A DNA stretch of 64,000 bases, from contig JBIIAO010000005.1 of the NCBI GenBank assembly GCA_044239865.1, positions 51,057 to 115,056 of the forward strand, written 5' to 3'. This DNA comes from CAIZGX01 sp044239865 (GTDB taxonomy: Bacteria; Bacteroidota; Bacteroidia; Flavobacteriales_D; Sanyastnellaceae). Positions within the stretch are counted from its first letter, which is position 1; every line of letters begins with the position of its first letter. Shown piece after piece: positions 34,992-45,794 of this stretch. The position numbers and the translations under genes were made by a program. A model generated the notes under the pieces. It ran no database searches and was not told the DNA's origin. It saw only the letters and a list, made by a program, of their open reading frames with translations.

Positions 34992-37900
34992 ATGCGTTTC
35001 TTTATTCGCCTTTTTGCAATTGCAACAATCTTTTTATTGGCCTCTTCCGCCAATGCCAATCACGTCTTAGGTGGCAATCTCACTTGGGATTGCCTTGGGG
35101 GTAATCAGTATCAGATTACAATGAGAATCTACAAGGATTGTTTCGGCGCGAGCCCTGCTTTGTCTGCTGAGAACTTATTTGTTTTTCCAACAGGATGTAC
35201 TCTGAATCCACAAAATATTACGCTGAATCTGATTAGTACGACTGAGATTTCGAATTTGTGCGCGAGTGAATTGCCAAGTAGCTCATGCGTAGGTGGCTTG
35301 TCTCCCGGCACGCAACTATTGACTTATCAAGCTACGGTAACACTCACCCCGGGATGCACGTGGGAAGTCATTTGGAATGAGGGAGATTGGAATTACTTCA
35401 ACAACATTAATTACAGCACACTTCCAGACGCCTACTTAGATGCGCTAATCAACACAAATTACTGCGCAGATTCTCCAGTGATTACCTCTATTCAAGTGCC
35501 ATACGTCTGCAGAAACAATGGTACATTTGTTCATACGCCAACCGTAACTTTACCAGCTGGTGTTACCGCTTCATATACGCTTTCAACGCCACAAACAACA
35601 GGAGCTTCATTAGATGTGGGAATCAATGTTCCGGGATACGTTAATACCTTGGGAGCAACAGTAAACGCAACTACCGGTGCTGTTTCAATAAATACAAATG
35701 GAATTGCGGTTGGAAACTATATCGTTACTGTTCAAATTACCCTAACACAGGGAGGCAATGCAGTAGGCACGTTGTATGAGAACATGGTTTTTGTAATTCG
35801 CGATTGTGCAATTACGCCTACAACCTTTGCCAATCCAGAAATTCAGAGCATTAATATCCCCGCGAATCTTGCTGGTCCGGCAACCATAAATGCCTGCTCG
35901 GGTGATAGTGTATGCTTTACAGTTTCGGCTTCGAACACAAACCTCTATCGGGCAATAACAATTACATCGACTTGGAGCGCAGGTTTAAACGCCGGCACTC
36001 CCGTTTTCGCTCAAAGCACGGTAAATTACAATCCGGCTTCTGCCACATTCTGTTTTACAGCTCAACCCTCAATGGTTGGAGTAGCACAAACAATAAATTT
36101 TAATGCAATAGATAATGCCTGTACCGCTCCGCAATCAGATGCTCAAGTGGTTACAGTTAACGTTTTTCCGAGTGTAACTCTGAATCCAACTACTGCCACA
36201 ATTTGCAATAACGCTGCGGTAACTGTCACTGCTTCGGGCGGTACAACATACACATGGTCTGTTTTAAGCGGAGACGCAACTCCTGGATTCGATGGCAACG
36301 CAGCAGTTCAGGTTTTAGAAAGTATTTCAGGAAATACCGTAATTATGGTTTCCATGCCGGGTGTGCCTGTGCAGTGCAATGCTACAGATACATTAACCGT
36401 TACTGTTCCTGATTTTACCCTTCAACCTTTGACAACCCAGAGTATGTGTGTGGGCGGAACGGTTACCCCGCTAACCTTCACATTGGTTGGCGTTACTGGA
36501 ACACCTACTTACCAGTGGTATAGCAATGCAACAAACTCAAATACTGGAGGAACGGCAATAGCAGGAGCAACAGCTATTACTTATACTCCTTCGAGTGCCA
36601 CAGCTGGAACAACCTATTACTATTGTTTAGTGACTCTAACCTCGGCTAGCTGCCCGGACATTACAACCAATACTGCAGAAGTTATTGTTGTTGCAGATCC
36701 AACTATTACTACTCAACCTCTAGCTACTCAGAATATTTGTATTGGAGGAACTGGTACATTGAGTGTTATCTATTCAAACGGATTAGGAAATGCAACTTAC
36801 CAATGGTATTCAAATACAACGAATAGCAATACTGGGGGTTCGATCATTGCAGGCGCAACGAGCTCTACCTATACCACCCCTGTTTTAAACACAGCGGGCA
36901 CAAGAAATTACTATTGCATAGTTACTTTGAGTGGCTCGGGATGTGGCACTGCAATATCTGCAGTTGGTCAAGTCATTGTTGGAGTGGACCCCACAATTTC
37001 AACCCAACCTTTAACGACTCAATCTATTTGCGTAAGCGGAACACCTGCAGCCATTTCAGTGGCTTATATAAACGGATCTGGAACGCCAGCTTATCAATGG
37101 TATTCGAACACCACAACGAGCACTACAACAGGAACAGCAATTCCGGGAGCGACTTCGGCGACTTATACGTTCTCTCAAATGAACACGCCCGGTACTTTCT
37201 ACTATTACTGTGTAATAACGTTAAGCGGATCCGGATGTAATGTCATTACTTCAGCTACTTCACAAGTGATAGTTGTTGCCGATGCCACAATTGCAACGCA
37301 ACCACAAGCCTCTCAAACCGTTTGTTTGAATGGTATTCCGAATGCACTAACGGTTACAGTTAATAATGGATTAGGAACCATCTCCTACCAATGGTATTGC
37401 ACCACAGCGAACAATAATTTCTCTGGATCAGCTTTAGCTGGTGCAACCTCACCGACATTTATTCCTCCGACTAACGTTGTGGGAACTCGTTATTACTACT
37501 GCAGGGTAAACGTGGCAAGTTTGACTTGCGGAGTTATTTTCGTTGTTACTTCAGGAACAGGAGCCATAATCGTTGTGCCACTTCCGACAGTAAACACACA
37601 GCCAACCCCAACTCAAAGCATTTGTATTGGAGGAACTCCGAATGCCCTTACAATGGGTTACACCGGAGGAACGGGTACTGCGAGTTATCAGTGGTATAGC
37701 AATGCGACAAACAGCAATACGGGCGGCACTGCTATAGCAGGTGCAACCACCAATTCGTACACTCCACCAGGAGCAACAATTGGAACTTCTTACTATTATG
37801 GTGTTGTTACTTTAACAGGTTTAGGATGCGGAAGTGTTGCGAGCAATGTGGCTACTGTCAATGTTATTGCCGACCCATTAATAACCACGCAGCCAACTGC

Positions 37901-40900
37901 ATTACAAACTCTTTGCGTAGGTGGAATTCCTTCCTCCCTCACAACGGCATATTCAGGTGGAACGGGAACAGCTTCTTATCAGTGGTTTAGCAATACGACC
38001 AATTCTACAACAGGAGGAACATTGATTGCCGGGGCAACAACTGCAACATATACGCCTGCAGCTATTAACACTTCAGGAAATTATTATTACTACGGAGCTG
38101 TTACACTTTCAGGTTCAGGTTGCGGAACCATTACCTCATCTACTTCAAATATTGTTGTCGTTGACGATCCTTCTTTTTCTGTTCAACCGCTTTCGACTCA
38201 AACCGTTTGTTTAAGTGGAACAACAACAGCCTTGTCCGTGACTTCAATTGGAGGAACTGGCACAATGTCTTACCAATGGTTTTCAAACGCTACCAATGCC
38301 ACGACTGGAGGAACTGCAATTGCTGGAGCAACGGCTACAACATACACTCCGCCAAGCGCAGCACTCGGAACAATTTATTATTATTGCGAAGTGTCGGCTA
38401 CCGGAAGCGGTTGCGGAACAGCTGCCTCTGCTACAGCTGCAGTAGTCGTTGTATCACCTCCAACCGTAAGCACGCAGCCTACTGTTACCCAAACCATCTG
38501 CGACGGTGGAACAGCAACAGCCCTAAGCGTTGCATACACCGGTGGAACCGGAACGCCTTCATACCAATGGTATTCGAATGCTACAAATAGCACAATTGGA
38601 GGAACAAGCATTGCGGGAGCAACAGCTTCAACCTACACCCCAACCGGAGTTGCAGCAGGGACATCTTATTACTATTGCATCATCACGTTATCAGGATCTG
38701 CATGCGGAACAGCCACTTCCAACACAGCCACTGTTATTGCTGTAGCAGACCCAACCATCACCACCCAACCAACTGCTACGCAAACTATTTGTGCAGGTGG
38801 AACACCAAGTGCATTGACCATCGCATACTCCAACGGAACGGGCACTGCTAGTTATCAGTGGTATAGCAATACGACTTCAGCAACAACAGGTGGAACTCTA
38901 ATAGCTGGGGCAACTGCAGCGAGTTATTCTCCTCCTGTTTTGAATACAGCGGGTAGTTTTTATTATTACGGCATTGCCACTTTAAGTGGAAGTGGTTGCG
39001 GCGCTGCGACATCTGCAATTGCACTGGTAACAGTAATTGCAGACCCAATTGTATCAACTCAACCAATAATTACTCAAACACTTTGCGCAGGTGGAATTCC
39101 AACACCACTGACCGTAGCTTCTACCGGTGGAACCGGAACGCCATCATACCAATGGTATTCGAATGCTGCAAATAGCACCACAGGCGGAACATTAATTGCA
39201 GGAGCTACCGCAGTTTCTTATTCTCCGGTAACCACTGCTGTTGGAACAATTTATTACTATGGAATTATTACGTTAAGCGGAAGTGGTTGCGTTTCACCGG
39301 CTTCTTCGACTGGAGCAGTAATCGTAGTATCACCTCCAACCGTAAGCACTCAGCCTACTGTTACTCAAACCATCTGCGACGGTGGAACAGCAGCAGCCCT
39401 CAGTGTTGCATACACCGGTGGAACCGGAACGCCTTCATACCAATGGTATTCGAATGCTACAAATAGCACAACTGGAGGAACAAGCATTGCAGGAGCAACA
39501 GCTTCAACCTACACCCCAACCGGACTTGCAGCAGGAACATCTTATTACTATTGCATCATCACGTTATCAGGATCTGCATGTGGAACAGCCACTTCCAATA
39601 CAGCCACTGTTATTGCTGTAGCAGACCCAACCATCACCACCCAACCAACTGCTACGCAAACTATTTGTGCAGGTGGAACACCAAGTGCATTGACCCTAGC
39701 TTATTCAAACGGAACAGGTACACCGAGTTACCAGTGGTATAGCAATACGACTTCAGCAACAACAGGAGGAACTCTAATAGCAGGGGCAACTGCAGCGAGT
39801 TATTCTCCTCCTGTTTTGAATACAGCGGGTAGTTTTTATTATTACGGCATTGCCACTTTAAGTGGAAGTGGTTGCGGCGCTGCGACATCTGCTTCTGCAG
39901 AAGTTATTGTAGTGGCTGATCCAACCGTCACAACGCAGCCTTTGTCAACTCAGACGGTTTGTTCAGGGGGTACATTAGCTCTTTTATCCCTTGTGGCTTC
40001 GGGGGGAACAGGCACTACCACCTACCAATGGTTCTCGAATACTGCAAACAGTAATACAGGTGGAACACTTATCGCAGGAGAGACAAACGCTTCTTACACG
40101 CCGATAGCCACCACAGTTGGGACTACTTATTATTATGGTGTTGCTTCTCTAAGTGGCTCAGGTTGCGGAACAGCTGCCTCTGCTACAGCTGCAGTAATCG
40201 TAGTATCACCTCCAACCGTAAGCACTCAGCCTACTGTTACTCAAACCATCTGCGACGGTGGAACAGCAGCAGCCCTCAGTGTTGCATACACCGGTGGAAC
40301 CGGAACGCCTTCATACCAATGGTATTCGAATGCTACAAATAGCACAACTGGAGGAACAAGCATTGCAGGAGCAACAGCTTCAACCTACACCCCAACCGGA
40401 CTTGCAGCAGGAACATCTTATTACTATTGCATCATCACGTTATCAGGATCTGCATGTGGAACAGCCACTTCCAATACAGCCACTGTTATTGCTGTAGCAG
40501 ACCCAACCATCACCACCCAACCAACTGCTACGCAAACTATTTGTGCAGGTGGAACACCAAGTGCATTGACCCTAGCTTATTCAAACGGAACAGGTACACC
40601 GAGTTACCAGTGGTATAGCAATACGACTTCAGCAACAACAGGAGGAACTCTAATAGCAGGGGCAACTGCAGCGAGTTATTCTCCTCCTGTTTTGAATACA
40701 GCGGGTAGTTTTTATTATTACGGCATTGCCACTTTAAGTGGAAGTGGTTGCGGCGCTGCGACATCTGCTTCTGCAGAAGTTATTGTAGTTGCTGACCCAA
40801 CAATTTCAGTTCAACCTTTGGCAACACAGACCAATTGTCAGAATGGAATTTCAACACCGCTTACTGTTACTGTAACCGGAGGTGTTGGAACAACAACTTA

Positions 40901-43900
40901 CCAATGGTACACCAACATTGTCAACTCTACTGTAGGCGGTGTAGCTTCTGGAAACGCAGCGACACTTACCCCATTGACAGCTGTGGTCGGAACGGCATAT
41001 GTTTATTGCATAATCAACACTTCAGGTGCAGGCTGTTCAGCGGCTACATCAGCAACTGCCGAAGTTATTGTAGCGCCAATTCCTTCCATAACAACTCAAC
41101 CACAAGCAACACAAACAGTTTGTCAAAACGGTACCACTTCGACTTTATCCTTTGCTTATTCGAACGGATCTGGGGCTACAACATACCAATGGTATTCGAA
41201 CCCAACCAACAGTGCAACGGGAGGAACTGCCGTTGCTGGTGAGACCAATGCAACCTTCACCCCAAGCGCCACTGCTATTGGAACGACTTATTATTACTGC
41301 GTATCCACGCTTAGTTTAGGTGGAAGTGGTTGCGGAACAGTAACCACACAAACAGCAGCGGTTATAGTAGTTGGTCCTCCAACTATATCAACCCAACCAA
41401 CCGCCACGCAAACCATTTGTGTGGGCGGAACACCAAGTGCTTTATCGATCGCATACACCGGTGGAACAGGCACCGCCTCGTATCAATGGTACAGCAACAC
41501 ATCGAACGCTACAACAGGCGGTGCGGCAATTGTAGGTGCTACAACGGCTTCATTTACACCTCCGACATTAAACACTTCAGCAAGTTATTTCTACTATGGA
41601 ACTGTTACGTTGAATGGTTCCGGTTGCGGATCCGCTACGTCAGCTTCTTCTGAGGTGGTTGTGGTTGTTGATCCAACTATTTCAGTTCAACCGCTAACCA
41701 CTCAAACCGTTTGTCAGAATGGCATTCCAACGCAGATAACTGTAACAGTTACAGGTGGAACAGGAACTACAACTTATCAATGGTACACGACGATCTTAAA
41801 CAATAACGTGGGCGGAGTAGCTTCAGGAAATGCAGCTACACTTACGCCGATTACAGCCGTAGTTGGAACGGGATATGTTTATTGTGTTGTGAATACAAGT
41901 GGTGCAGGATGCACGGCAGTTGCTTCAACGACTTCTGCTGTTATCGTTGTTCCTCTTCCAACTATATCTTCTCAGCCCATAGCGTCGCAAACCATTTGTC
42001 AAAATGGAGTGGCAACGCCATTAACATTTACCTACACCAATGGAACCGGAACTCCAACTTATCAATGGTACGTTAACGCTACCGCAAGTACAACTGGAGG
42101 ATCGATTTTAGCTGGGGAAACAAACGTTTCTTTTGCTCCTCCAACAAGTGCTCTCGGATCGCTCTATTATTATTGCGTAGCTACTATAAGCGGAAATGGA
42201 TGCGGAACAGTTACGACTCAATCATCAGAGATAAATGTTGTTGGACTTCCAACAATTACAGCTCAGCCTTTAGCCACGCAGACAATCTGCTCGGGAGGAT
42301 CTCCAAGTTCTTTAACATTGACATTCTCAGGAGGTACGGGTGCTGCTACTTACCAATGGTATAGCAACAGCACCAATGCCACAACTGGTGGGGCGCTAAT
42401 TCCTGGCGGAACTGCCGCTCAGTACAATATTCCGAACTTGAATACTTCAGGAAGTTATTACTATTATGGAATAATAACATTGGGCGGGGTAGGATGTGGT
42501 TCAATAACAACAAGTGCATCAGAGGTTATTGTTAACCCCGATCCTACTGTTGGAACTCAACCTTTGACAACACAGAGCTTGTGCGCAACAGGAACACCGA
42601 CTAATTTGCAAGTAAGCTTTAACAATGGCGCAGGTGTCGCTTCTTACCAGTGGTATTCCAGCACAACAAATTCAACTGCAAGTGGAATTCTAATTCCTGC
42701 CGCAACAAATGCGGTTTACACACCAAGTTCAACAACTCCAGGGACACAATATTACTATTGTACTATTTCATTATCGGGCTCTGGTTGCGCAGATGCGACA
42801 AGCAGTGTGGGTGAGGTGATTGTGTTTGCACAACCTACTTTTTCAGTTCAACCGAATCCGAATGAAACGGTTTGTTTGGGAGGAACTCCAACAACATTCT
42901 CACCAACGGTTGCGGGTGGAACAGGCGCTGCCAACTACCAATGGTATTCCAATTCTACAAATACAAACACGGGTGGAACCGCAGTTGCAGGAGAAACCAA
43001 TCTTACGTACACACCTCCGGCAACGACAGTTGGTTCAACGTATTATTATTTGACAGCAACCTTCGCAGGCACAAGTTGCGGAACTGCATCTTCAAGCACT
43101 TCACAAATTATTGTTGTAGCAGACCCAACCGTTTCAACCCAACCACTTGCAACAGATTCGATGTGCGTTGGAGGAATACCAAATACGCTGAACGTTGCCG
43201 CGACCGGAGGTACGGGTACACCGACATATCAATGGTATAGCAACACTACAAATTCAAATGTTGGTGGAACAGTCATAGGGGCAGCAGTTGCTAGCACCTA
43301 CAACCCAACTGCTTCTTCTACCGCAGGAACTCAATTTTTCTATGCGCAAATCACGCTTTCAGGTTCTGGTTGCGATATATTAAGTTCTTCCGTAAGTGAA
43401 ATCGTAAACGTGGCAGACCCAATCATTTCAACTCAGCCGGCCGCAGCGCAGGATGTGTGTTTGAACTCCCCGTCAACTGCAATAAGTGCAGCTGTAAGTG
43501 GTGGTTTAGGAACAGTGAGTTATGCGTGGTATAGCAATTCAACGCAAACTCTTCCAGGAACTATTCTTCCCGGAGCGAACACCAATACTGTTACCCCTGC
43601 CAATACTCCTGCTGGAATTTCTTACTTCTACATGGTAGCAACACTTTCAGGAAATGGATGTAACGCCGCCACTTCGAATTTTTCTCAAGTAACCGTTCAC
43701 GCGTTACCTACTGTGACAGCTACTCCGCTTGATAATTCAATTTGTTTCGGAACAACAACGGATATAGTTGCGAGTGGAGCGACTTCTTATGTATGGACTG
43801 CAGCTCCTACCATTACTTCACCAGCGAATGTTGCTACTGTATCAGTCGCGCCGATTGGAAGTGTTACATATACTGTTCAAGGTACAGATGCATTTGGATG

Positions 43901-45737
43901 TGTGAATACGGCAACAGCAACCGTTGTTGCAGCAACACAACTAAACGTTCAAGAGAATATCACCACAAATATTTGTTATCAAACATGCACTGGAGCAATA
44001 GCTTTAACACCGACTGGCAGTGGTTCTAGTTATACAGTGGCTTGGAATACACCAGGTGTAACCGGATTAAACCCTCAGAATTTATGTCCAGGAAACTACA
44101 CCTACACGGTAACCGATAACCTCACCTGTTCTTTCCAAAACACAGTGAACATTGCAGCATTGCCAAACAATCCGTTAGACAATGTGATCATTACTCAGCC
44201 GACATGTTTTGGATACAACAACGGTAGTATTGATTTTCAAGACGCGAGCGCAGTATCATTCCAACTGGTAAACGCAGCAACGAATGCAACCATAGCGACA
44301 CAACCAGGCGGGTTGTTCGGGACAATCGGCGCGGGTAATTACAACATCATTTACAACGATGCTTTGGGCTGTGTTTATGACAGTTTAAATTTCTCTATCG
44401 TTGCGCAATCTGCTCAAATAACATTGGCCTTAAATGCGCAAGCCCCTGTTCTATGCTTCAACCAAGTGGTTCCATTAACAGCGATTGCAGGAGGTGGAGA
44501 CGGCGGTGCAATTACAGTTACTTGGGGAAGTTGCAATACCGTAACGAATTGCATATTGGGTTCTGGTAATCCATACAATTACACGCTTACTTCAGATGTT
44601 ACGTTGTATGCTCAGGCAACAGATGCAACAGGATGTGCGAGTGTAATTCAGTCCATTGCTTTGAATTTGGCGAATCCAGTTCAAGTTAATCTTCAAAACG
44701 GAACTTCATCGGTTCTCATTTGTGAAGGTGATTGCGTAAACATGAGCGCAGTTGCGACCGGCGGTAACAATCCAATTAATATCGAATGGTATGAAGTTCC
44801 AACAGCCATAGGAGGAACTACTATAGGTCCTAACGGAACAACCAATACAATATGCCCAACAGTGTCAACGTCTGTATTTGTTTTCGCAAACGACGGCTGT
44901 GGTGTTCCTGATTACGACACGTTGAATATTGTTGTTCAGTCATTCCCGACGGTTAGCTTCTCAGTGAATACACAAGATGGCTGTTTACCTTTAACGGTCT
45001 CTTTCACCAACAACACATCGCCAACTTTTAATGGAAACTGTTTGTGGTCAATGGACGATGGAACTACGTTTGCGAATTGTGGCAATCAAGTGTATACCTA
45101 CACAGACGAAGGCGCCTATACTCCAACGTTATATGTTATTTCTCCTGAAGGTTGTTCAACAACATATTCGCTGCCTGCTCCAATTGTAGTGCACGGTTAT
45201 CCGGTTGCAGATTTTTCGTGGGCACCGCAACCCGTTGATGTAACAAATCCTGTTGTCCAATTTACAGACGCTTCAGTTGATGCGGTGAATTACCTCTGGG
45301 AATTTGCATGGCTTGGGGCAAGTGATCTACAGAATCCGGTATTCACATTCCCTGATGAAGATTTAGCTGAATATCCTGTTTGCTTAACTGTCGAGAACAG
45401 CTTTGGCTGTCAGGACACCATGTGCAGAACGATTCGATTGAACAGTGTCCTGCAGGTTTGGGTGCCGAATGCATTTACTCCAGAGCAAGACGGATTGAAT
45501 GAAGTATTCGTTCCAGTAATAAAAGGAGCGAAACCTGAAACCTATCACTTCTCAATATTTGATCGTTGGGGAACTTTGGTTTTCGAGTCGTTTGAAATTG
45601 GAGAGCCTTGGATTGGTGACGTTCGGAATGGAAATGCATTTGCTGCCAACGGAGCGTATATCTGGCGACTAGAGGTGCAACCTCTGGAAGACAGGAGTCT
45701 GAAGTTATACACCGGATTCGTAACGGTAATAAGATAA
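34992..45737 (+). CDS. Giant repeat adhesin with T9SS type B (CHU_C) signal, SprB-like
   Basis: A 3581-residue secreted protein. A signal peptide (residues 1-22, MRFFIRLFAIAT...) is followed by the N-terminal region common in Bacteroidota type B cargo (HVLGGNLTWDCLGGNQYQITMRIYKDCFG), then 25 Ig-like repeats of about 97 residues (about 476-2905), a region with SprB-like and PKD-like modules (about 2905-3480) and a C-terminal gliding-motility CHU_C domain (VWVPNAFTPEQDGLNEVF...IFDRWGTLVFES). Each repeat holds two Cys and the core YQWYSN. It should be exported by the T9SS and sit on the cell surface as an adhesin. ATG 34992 fits the signal peptide; the frame opens upstream at 34941. An ECF sigma gene follows after 57 bases. 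Confidence 0.9.
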   Translation: MRFFIRLFAIATIFLLASSANANHVLGGNLTWDCLGGNQYQITMRIYKDCFGASPALSAENLFVFPTGCTLNPQNITLNLISTTEISNLCASELPSSSCVGGLSPGTQLLTYQATVTLTPGCTWEVIWNEGDWNYFNNINYSTLPDAYLDALINTNYCADSPVITSIQVPYVCRNNGTFVHTPTVTLPAGVTASYTLSTPQTTGASLDVGINVPGYVNTLGATVNATTGAVSINTNGIAVGNYIVTVQITLTQGGNAVGTLYENMVFVIRDCAITPTTFANPEIQSINIPANLAGPATINACSGDSVCFTVSASNTNLYRAITITSTWSAGLNAGTPVFAQSTVNYNPASATFCFTAQPSMVGVAQTINFNAIDNACTAPQSDAQVVTVNVFPSVTLNPTTATICNNAAVTVTASGGTTYTWSVLSGDATPGFDGNAAVQVLESISGNTVIMVSMPGVPVQCNATDTLTVTVPDFTLQPLTTQSMCVGGTVTPLTFTLVGVTGTPTYQWYSNATNSNTGGTAIAGATAITYTPSSATAGTTYYYCLVTLTSASCPDITTNTAEVIVVADPTITTQPLATQNICIGGTGTLSVIYSNGLGNATYQWYSNTTNSNTGGSIIAGATSSTYTTPVLNTAGTRNYYCIVTLSGSGCGTAISAVGQVIVGVDPTISTQPLTTQSICVSGTPAAISVAYINGSGTPAYQWYSNTTTSTTTGTAIPGATSATYTFSQMNTPGTFYYYCVITLSGSGCNVITSATSQVIVVADATIATQPQASQTVCLNGIPNALTVTVNNGLGTISYQWYCTTANNNFSGSALAGATSPTFIPPTNVVGTRYYYCRVNVASLTCGVIFVVTSGTGAIIVVPLPTVNTQPTPTQSICIGGTPNALTMGYTGGTGTASYQWYSNATNSNTGGTAIAGATTNSYTPPGATIGTSYYYGVVTLTGLGCGSVASNVATVNVIADPLITTQPTALQTLCVGGIPSSLTTAYSGGTGTASYQWFSNTTNSTTGGTLIAGATTATYTPAAINTSGNYYYYGAVTLSGSGCGTITSSTSNIVVVDDPSFSVQPLSTQTVCLSGTTTALSVTSIGGTGTMSYQWFSNATNATTGGTAIAGATATTYTPPSAALGTIYYYCEVSATGSGCGTAASATAAVVVVSPPTVSTQPTVTQTICDGGTATALSVAYTGGTGTPSYQWYSNATNSTIGGTSIAGATASTYTPTGVAAGTSYYYCIITLSGSACGTATSNTATVIAVADPTITTQPTATQTICAGGTPSALTIAYSNGTGTASYQWYSNTTSATTGGTLIAGATAASYSPPVLNTAGSFYYYGIATLSGSGCGAATSAIALVTVIADPIVSTQPIITQTLCAGGIPTPLTVASTGGTGTPSYQWYSNAANSTTGGTLIAGATAVSYSPVTTAVGTIYYYGIITLSGSGCVSPASSTGAVIVVSPPTVSTQPTVTQTICDGGTAAALSVAYTGGTGTPSYQWYSNATNSTTGGTSIAGATASTYTPTGLAAGTSYYYCIITLSGSACGTATSNTATVIAVADPTITTQPTATQTICAGGTPSALTLAYSNGTGTPSYQWYSNTTSATTGGTLIAGATAASYSPPVLNTAGSFYYYGIATLSGSGCGAATSASAEVIVVADPTVTTQPLSTQTVCSGGTLALLSLVASGGTGTTTYQWFSNTANSNTGGTLIAGETNASYTPIATTVGTTYYYGVASLSGSGCGTAASATAAVIVVSPPTVSTQPTVTQTICDGGTAAALSVAYTGGTGTPSYQWYSNATNSTTGGTSIAGATASTYTPTGLAAGTSYYYCIITLSGSACGTATSNTATVIAVADPTITTQPTATQTICAGGTPSALTLAYSNGTGTPSYQWYSNTTSATTGGTLIAGATAASYSPPVLNTAGSFYYYGIATLSGSGCGAATSASAEVIVVADPTISVQPLATQTNCQNGISTPLTVTVTGGVGTTTYQWYTNIVNSTVGGVASGNAATLTPLTAVVGTAYVYCIINTSGAGCSAATSATAEVIVAPIPSITTQPQATQTVCQNGTTSTLSFAYSNGSGATTYQWYSNPTNSATGGTAVAGETNATFTPSATAIGTTYYYCVSTLSLGGSGCGTVTTQTAAVIVVGPPTISTQPTATQTICVGGTPSALSIAYTGGTGTASYQWYSNTSNATTGGAAIVGATTASFTPPTLNTSASYFYYGTVTLNGSGCGSATSASSEVVVVVDPTISVQPLTTQTVCQNGIPTQITVTVTGGTGTTTYQWYTTILNNNVGGVASGNAATLTPITAVVGTGYVYCVVNTSGAGCTAVASTTSAVIVVPLPTISSQPIASQTICQNGVATPLTFTYTNGTGTPTYQWYVNATASTTGGSILAGETNVSFAPPTSALGSLYYYCVATISGNGCGTVTTQSSEINVVGLPTITAQPLATQTICSGGSPSSLTLTFSGGTGAATYQWYSNSTNATTGGALIPGGTAAQYNIPNLNTSGSYYYYGIITLGGVGCGSITTSASEVIVNPDPTVGTQPLTTQSLCATGTPTNLQVSFNNGAGVASYQWYSSTTNSTASGILIPAATNAVYTPSSTTPGTQYYYCTISLSGSGCADATSSVGEVIVFAQPTFSVQPNPNETVCLGGTPTTFSPTVAGGTGAANYQWYSNSTNTNTGGTAVAGETNLTYTPPATTVGSTYYYLTATFAGTSCGTASSSTSQIIVVADPTVSTQPLATDSMCVGGIPNTLNVAATGGTGTPTYQWYSNTTNSNVGGTVIGAAVASTYNPTASSTAGTQFFYAQITLSGSGCDILSSSVSEIVNVADPIISTQPAAAQDVCLNSPSTAISAAVSGGLGTVSYAWYSNSTQTLPGTILPGANTNTVTPANTPAGISYFYMVATLSGNGCNAATSNFSQVTVHALPTVTATPLDNSICFGTTTDIVASGATSYVWTAAPTITSPANVATVSVAPIGSVTYTVQGTDAFGCVNTATATVVAATQLNVQENITTNICYQTCTGAIALTPTGSGSSYTVAWNTPGVTGLNPQNLCPGNYTYTVTDNLTCSFQNTVNIAALPNNPLDNVIITQPTCFGYNNGSIDFQDASAVSFQLVNAATNATIATQPGGLFGTIGAGNYNIIYNDALGCVYDSLNFSIVAQSAQITLALNAQAPVLCFNQVVPLTAIAGGGDGGAITVTWGSCNTVTNCILGSGNPYNYTLTSDVTLYAQATDATGCASVIQSIALNLANPVQVNLQNGTSSVLICEGDCVNMSAVATGGNNPINIEWYEVPTAIGGTTIGPNGTTNTICPTVSTSVFVFANDGCGVPDYDTLNIVVQSFPTVSFSVNTQDGCLPLTVSFTNNTSPTFNGNCLWSMDDGTTFANCGNQVYTYTDEGAYTPTLYVISPEGCSTTYSLPAPIVVHGYPVADFSWAPQPVDVTNPVVQFTDASVDAVNYLWEFAWLGASDLQNPVFTFPDEDLAEYPVCLTVENSFGCQDTMCRTIRLNSVLQVWVPNAFTPEQDGLNEVFVPVIKGAKPETYHFSIFDRWGTLVFESFEIGEPWIGDVRNGNAFAANGAYIWRLEVQPLEDRSLKLYTGFVTVIR
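39315..39913 (+). repeat. 599-base exact repeat, copy 1
   Basis: Reads base for base as 40191-40789 by eye, at a spacing of 876 bases (three Ig-like units). A diverged relative lies a further 876 bases upstream, from about 38439. Confidence 0.88.
40191..40789 (+). repeat. 599-base exact repeat, copy 2
   Basis: Same sequence as 39315-39913. The flanking bases differ on both sides (A versus T before; G versus T after). Confidence 0.88.
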
Positions 45738-45794
45738 ATTTAAAACCCTCGGGCAACTTTCTGAAACCAATTGTTATCAATCAAACGATGAAGT

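Larger units (their letters stand above)
36417..43711 (+). repeat. 25 tandem Ig-like repeat units, about 290 bases each
   Basis: Units begin near (I/V)(S/T)TQP..TQ..C.GG, centre on GTG..YQWYSN and end near YYYC..TLSGSGCG...VIVVADPT. I counted 25 by hand, all in frame, averaging 97 residues. Confidence 0.9.

Noticed and set aside
36914..44029. Many open frames of 60-135 codons inside the giant adhesin gene, on both strands
   Set aside because: They are out-of-frame readings of a repetitive Thr/Ser/Gly-rich gene; the copies recur at 876-base spacing with the repeat itself.
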